This document shows, piece by piece, positions 21,520-24,414 of a stretch of 24,414 nucleotides of DNA. This DNA is from Bacillota bacterium. GTDB lineage: Bacteria; Bacillota; Bacilli; Paenibacillales; Paenibacillaceae. Positions within the stretch are counted from its first letter, which is position 1. Every line of letters starts with the position of its first letter. A program made the position numbers and the translations under genes. Location of the stretch: contig JAEWAQ010000036.1 in NCBI GenBank assembly GCA_023391635.1, positions 1-24,414 on the forward strand, given 5' to 3'. Under the pieces are notes generated by a model. The model did no database searches. It was given only the letters and a program-made list of their open reading frames with translations, and was not told where the DNA came from.

Positions 21520-22536
21520 ATGCAGGAAAGACGAGTAGATCACGAGCAGCTTCGGGAGTGGTGCGTGGCCAAATTCGCACAGGTTGGGGTCGGTGAAAAT
21601 CATGCCGGCATCGCCGCCGACGTGTTGATTCACGCCAATTTGCGAGGTGTCGATTCGCACGGTGTTTTGCGAATGGAGCATTACGTGCGGAAGCTGAAGC
21701 ATCGGGGAATTAATCCGGATCCTCATTTGAAGGTAACGAATTCGGGACTAGCTACGGCGACCGTGGACGGTGACGACGGGCTGGGCCACGTCGTCGCGAA
21801 GCAGGCGATGTCCGTCGCCATTAACTTAGCGCGCCGGAACGGCGTCGGCGTCGTCAGCGCCGTCAACAGCAGCCACTGCGGCGCGCTTTCCTATTTCGTC
21901 GAAATGGCGGCGCGGGAAGGGATGATCGGCATCGCTATGACGAATACCGACAAGATGGTCGTGCCCTTCGGAGGCAGTTCCGCGTATTTCGGCACGAACC
22001 CGATCGCTTTCGGCTTTCCCGCGGGCAACCGTCCGCCGATCCTGCTGGACATGGCAACCAGTTCCGTCGCCTACGGAAAAGTGCTCGAAGCCATCCATCT
22101 GGGCAAGTCCATTCCTTCCGATTGGGCGGTCGATTCGACAGGACATCCGACGACCGATCCGCAGCAGGTCGCAGCGCTCCTCCCCTTCGGAGGGCCGAAA
22201 GGGTATGGGCTCGGCCTGGTCGTGGACATTTTCGCCGGAATCTTGACCGGTTCGTCATTCGGACCGTATGTCGGCAAAATGTACGGGGACGATCCCGGCG
22301 AACGCAGGAAGTTGGGGCATTTCGTATGCGCGATCGACGTTTCCAGATCTACCAGCCGGGATTCCTTTGAGCGGGATATGGAACGGATGATGGACGACTT
22401 GCACGACATGCCCCCGGCTCCGGGCTTCAATCAGGTCATGCTGCCGGGGGAACCCGAAGCCTTGCGGGAGAAGCAGCGGCGGGAGCAAGGGATTCCGATC
22501 TCCGAGGAGCTGTATGCCTATTTAAGCGGCTTCTAG
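21520..22536 (+). CDS. allD: Ureidoglycolate dehydrogenase-like (AllD, Ldh2/malate-lactate dehydrogenase family)
   Basis: A 338-residue NAD(P)-dependent dehydrogenase of the non-Rossmann Ldh2 family. The catalytic-His block RGVDSHGVLRMEHY lies near residues 43-56. Further blocks are SSHCGALSYFVEMAAREG, MVVPFGGSSAYFGTNPIAF, SIPSDWAVDSTGHPTTDP, GGPKGYGLGLVVDI and APGFNQVMLPGEPE. The end of the protein (MYGDDP...LGHF, MPPAPGFNQV, GIPISEELYAYL) resembles E. coli AllD more than malate or lactate dehydrogenases, as I recall that sequence. AllD oxidises ureidoglycolate to oxalurate; specificity here is not proven and no allantoin genes are nearby. The ATG at 21520 follows AAGGAG by 9 nt; an ATG 5 nt earlier is out of frame. 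It is last in the GntR operon, behind a second operator box. Confidence 0.85.
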   Translation: MQERRVDHEQLREWCVAKFAQVGVGENHAGIAADVLIHANLRGVDSHGVLRMEHYVRKLKHRGINPDPHLKVTNSGLATATVDGDDGLGHVVAKQAMSVAINLARRNGVGVVSAVNSSHCGALSYFVEMAAREGMIGIAMTNTDKMVVPFGGSSAYFGTNPIAFGFPAGNRPPILLDMATSSVAYGKVLEAIHLGKSIPSDWAVDSTGHPTTDPQQVAALLPFGGPKGYGLGLVVDIFAGILTGSSFGPYVGKMYGDDPGERRKLGHFVCAIDVSRSTSRDSFERDMERMMDDLHDMPPAPGFNQVMLPGEPEALREKQRREQGIPISEELYAYLSGF

Positions 22537-22613
22537 CAGCCCCGATATCGGTCAGATGTTAAAGAACATGCCTGGTTAACTGATACAATTGGAGTGCGTC
22601 CTTCTTGCTAAGT

Positions 22614-22664
22614 CTCGATTCAGGATAGTTGGAAAGGGCTGGACTGAATCGGGCAACCTTTTAT
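22614..22664 (+). terminator. Probable terminator of the GntR-M24-SDR-AllD operon
   Basis: CTCGATTCAG (22614-22623) pairs with CTGAATCGGG (22644-22653) through ten positions including one T-G pair, enclosing a 20-nt loop, followed by CAACCTTTTAT. The loop is large and the T run short, so strength is uncertain, but it is the only candidate after the operon. Confidence 0.4.
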
Positions 22665-22667
22665 CGT

Positions 22668-22696
22668 TTGCCAAGCAGTGCGACACCCTCTACAAT
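22668..22696 (+). promoter_or_regulatory. Sigma-A promoter of the phosphotransferase gene
   Basis: TTGCCA (22668-22673), a spacer of exactly 17 bp, and TACAAT (22691-22696) lie 42 bp before the start codon at 22739. Confidence 0.7.
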
Positions 22697-22738
22697 GTGG
22701 ACATACGATAACTTTGCAATTTTCCAACTGGAGGGTTT

Positions 22739-23680
22739 ATGAATAAGATTGAAGAAACGATATATGAGCATTATGGGCTGAATGTGTCGCAGCTTGCACC
22801 GCAACAAGGCGGCTGGTCCTCGCTTGCCTACGAGATGATTGCGGACAGCCGCTCCTATTTCTTGAAAATTTACGAGAGGAGCAGAGCATCCACTCCGAAA
22901 TGGACTGCCCTGATCAACGAATATGTCCCGGTTCTGATCTGGCTTCATCATCACAGCAGCTTGCATGGGAAAATCCCGGTTCCTCTTACGACAAAGGACG
23001 GCCATTACCAATGCGCTAACGCTGACGGTATTTTTCTGCTTTACGATTATATTGATGGAGAAACAATCGGGCCTCGGAGTTTAACGGAAAATCAGGCGGT
23101 TCAACTATCGGACATGATCGCGGAGCTTCACTCGTACGGCGAACAATTACCCGTTGATACACAGCATCTTAAAGAGGATTTCTCCATTCCTTTTGTCGGG
23201 CAATTACAACAGGTACTGAGAGGGCAATCGTCGACTATTCCAACAGACGTGAGCGAAGCGTTAAGTCAGTATAGAGAGCCAATGGATCATCTAATCGACG
23301 AAATAGATGAACTGTCGCGGGATCTGCCACAACGGCCTTTGCGAAATGTACTCTGCCATACTGACCTCCACAACTGGAACTTGATGCAAGCTGAAGACCG
23401 GCTCATCCTGATCGATTGGGAAGGATTGCGCCTGGCGCCCGTCGAGGCGGATTTCATGTTCCTGGTGGATCAACCCTATTATGATATCTTTTTAGATGTC
23501 TATCGAAAGCGACACCCTGATTTTGCTCTGAAACCCGACGTTCTGCGGTTTTATCAGGTAAGGCGCAGACTAGAGGATATTTGGGAATGGATGGAACAGC
23601 TTATATTCGACCAACAAGAGCCGCATGAACGAAAGAAAACACTGGCCAGCCTAACGAAAGACTTGCAAGAAATGGCCTAA
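22739..23680 (+). CDS. Aminoglycoside phosphotransferase (APH)-family kinase
   Basis: A 313-residue protein-kinase-like phosphotransferase. The N-lobe has a glycine-containing loop (QQGGWSSLAYEM) and the ATP-site lysine in SYFLKIYE; YDYIDGETIGP is the hinge region. The catalytic loop HTDLHNWNLM has the H-x-D-x(4)-N pattern and LILIDWEG gives the metal-binding Asp. VEADFMFLV matches the following E-x-D-L block of this family. Members phosphorylate aminoglycosides, spectinomycin, choline, homoserine or similar hydroxyl substrates; the target here is unknown and resistance should not be assumed. The ATG at 22739 follows GGAGGG closely. It has its own promoter and no functional link to the operon before it. 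Confidence 0.88.
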   Translation: MNKIEETIYEHYGLNVSQLAPQQGGWSSLAYEMIADSRSYFLKIYERSRASTPKWTALINEYVPVLIWLHHHSSLHGKIPVPLTTKDGHYQCANADGIFLLYDYIDGETIGPRSLTENQAVQLSDMIAELHSYGEQLPVDTQHLKEDFSIPFVGQLQQVLRGQSSTIPTDVSEALSQYREPMDHLIDEIDELSRDLPQRPLRNVLCHTDLHNWNLMQAEDRLILIDWEGLRLAPVEADFMFLVDQPYYDIFLDVYRKRHPDFALKPDVLRFYQVRRRLEDIWEWMEQLIFDQQEPHERKKTLASLTKDLQEMA

Positions 23681-23735
23681 CACTTATCGCCGCCTGATCC
23701 GACCAGCCTGCTCATTTCTTGCACTTCTTCGCATT

Positions 23736-24413
23736 TTAGGGCAGCAGCAGGCGGTCGAGTCCGATCGCACTGATCAGCATGCGTTCCTTTTTATTCCCGA
23801 GCAACTGTTGGGTCCAATCCACGAAGCCGCCATCGCCAATGTTGTACTCGCGTCCGCCAATCGTTGTTTTGATCGAAAACTGCAGTCCTTTGTAGTAGGC
23901 ATTGTCAGAAGCTGCTGTATTGGCTTTAACCGTCATATCGGGTGCTTGCTCCGCGATGTGCCGAACGATCCGTTCAATCAGCCCCCCGCTGTCAGTGTAC
24001 CCGCCATGTGCATTAATCGTTATTTCGATTTCTGACTGATACTTCGCCCGAAAAATCTGCTTGTACACCTCAATATGTTCCCAGATGGCCTGCTTCTCGA
24101 ATCCGTATGAACCGCTGTCCTTCCCGGAAGTAACCATCGCATACAGGCTGAAATGTGCCAGCATGCCAGGCAGGTCTGGGAACTTCTGCGCCCTTACATG
24201 CCGATGCGTTGAAGAGAAACGCACCGGCTCAGAATGATTTAGTAGGTCGCCCGACTTGATGCCGTCCGCAATATGAAGGGCGATTACATTGGTCACGTCC
24301 GCGACAACCTCTGTTCCCCGGAGCGCGGAAATGACTTTGTTCTGATCGGCCGGCGCAACGACCGAGCACGAGCCAAGCGGAGCTACAGGCGACAACTGGA
24401 TTGGCGTATACTT
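23736..24413 (-). CDS. Conserved protein with class-II-synthetase-like C-terminus (partial, start outside)
   Basis: The frame is open to the window edge: before the TTG at 24395 it continues upstream with K-Y-T-P-I-Q, so the N-terminus lies beyond the window and about 225 residues are seen. It has no membrane segments. PLGSCSVVAPADQNKVISAL and RGTEVVADVTNVIALHIAD form a conserved-looking core, and the end YNIGDGGFVDWTQQLLGN, then MLISAIGLDRLL, resembles motif 3 (G-x-G-x-[ED]-R-L) of class II aminoacyl-tRNA synthetase folds, as in HisZ-like paralogues. I do not recognise the family by name. A catalytic or regulatory role cannot be stated. It converges on the phosphotransferase gene with a 55-bp gap and no clear terminator. 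Confidence 0.65.
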   Translation of the reverse strand, partial: KYTPIQLSPVAPLGSCSVVAPADQNKVISALRGTEVVADVTNVIALHIADGIKSGDLLNHSEPVRFSSTHRHVRAQKFPDLPGMLAHFSLYAMVTSGKDSGSYGFEKQAIWEHIEVYKQIFRAKYQSEIEITINAHGGYTDSGGLIERIVRHIAEQAPDMTVKANTAASDNAYYKGLQFSIKTTIGGREYNIGDGGFVDWTQQLLGNKKERMLISAIGLDRLLLP

Positions 24414-24414
24414 A

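Noticed and set aside
22739..23680. Calling the APH-family kinase an antibiotic-resistance gene
   Set aside because: The fold is clear, but the family includes many metabolic kinases and nothing in the sequence or neighbourhood fixes the substrate.

Overview
The window looks like chromosomal DNA of a spore-forming member of the Bacillota, most likely Paenibacillus, Cohnella or a close relative. This rests on an exosporium-protein-C-like gene, strong AGGAGG-type ribosome sites with some TTG and GTG starts, consensus sigma-A promoters, and a Paenibacillus-style sugar module (AraC-type membrane sensor, two CUT1 permeases, lipoprotein binding protein, no ATPase gene). Composition is mosaic: about 1-4.9 kb and 6.9-8.2 kb look AT-richer, while about 10.3-22.5 kb is clearly GC-rich. 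No rRNA, tRNA, CRISPR array, complete insertion sequence or prophage gene was seen.

Layout. 1-1.7 kb: the decayed end of a GMC oxidoreductase gene, two tandem DUF1259 paralogues and an exosporium-protein-C-like gene, closed by a terminator. 1.75-4.9 kb: a flavin-reductase-like protein, an Lrp/AsnC regulator with its own terminator, and, divergent from it, a metallo-beta-lactamase-fold hydrolase followed by an NADP-dependent MDR oxidoreductase. 4.9-6.8 kb: an MFS exporter with a one-base frameshift in a C6 tract, and an Rrf2-family regulator. 6.9-8.2 kb: gene debris, including a short-chain-dehydrogenase fragment, and one small membrane protein. 8.2-10.25 kb: a PadR regulator overlapping a HAAS-domain membrane protein, then a convergent LysE-type exporter.

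10.3-18.5 kb (minus strand) is a carbohydrate locus: sensor/regulator, two permeases, solute-binding lipoprotein and a GH42-like glycosidase. Its natural reading is uptake of a galactoside-type oligosaccharide followed by cytoplasmic hydrolysis, with the ATPase supplied from elsewhere.

18.7-22.5 kb (plus strand) is a compact putative catabolic operon: FCD-type GntR regulator, M24 (pita-bread fold) metalloenzyme, SDR oxidoreductase and an AllD-like (ureidoglycolate dehydrogenase family) enzyme. The box TGATATATCA occurs in the regulator promoter and again just before the AllD-like gene, so the operon looks self-contained and regulated by its own GntR protein. The combination is unusual, no transporter or other allantoin gene accompanies it, and the M24 protein has an altered metal-ligand position and an apparently non-AUG start. 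This is the best candidate here for an undescribed pathway.

22.7-24.4 kb: an aminoglycoside-phosphotransferase-like kinase behind a good sigma-A promoter, and the 3' part of a conserved protein that runs off the window end and finishes in a class-II-synthetase-like motif.
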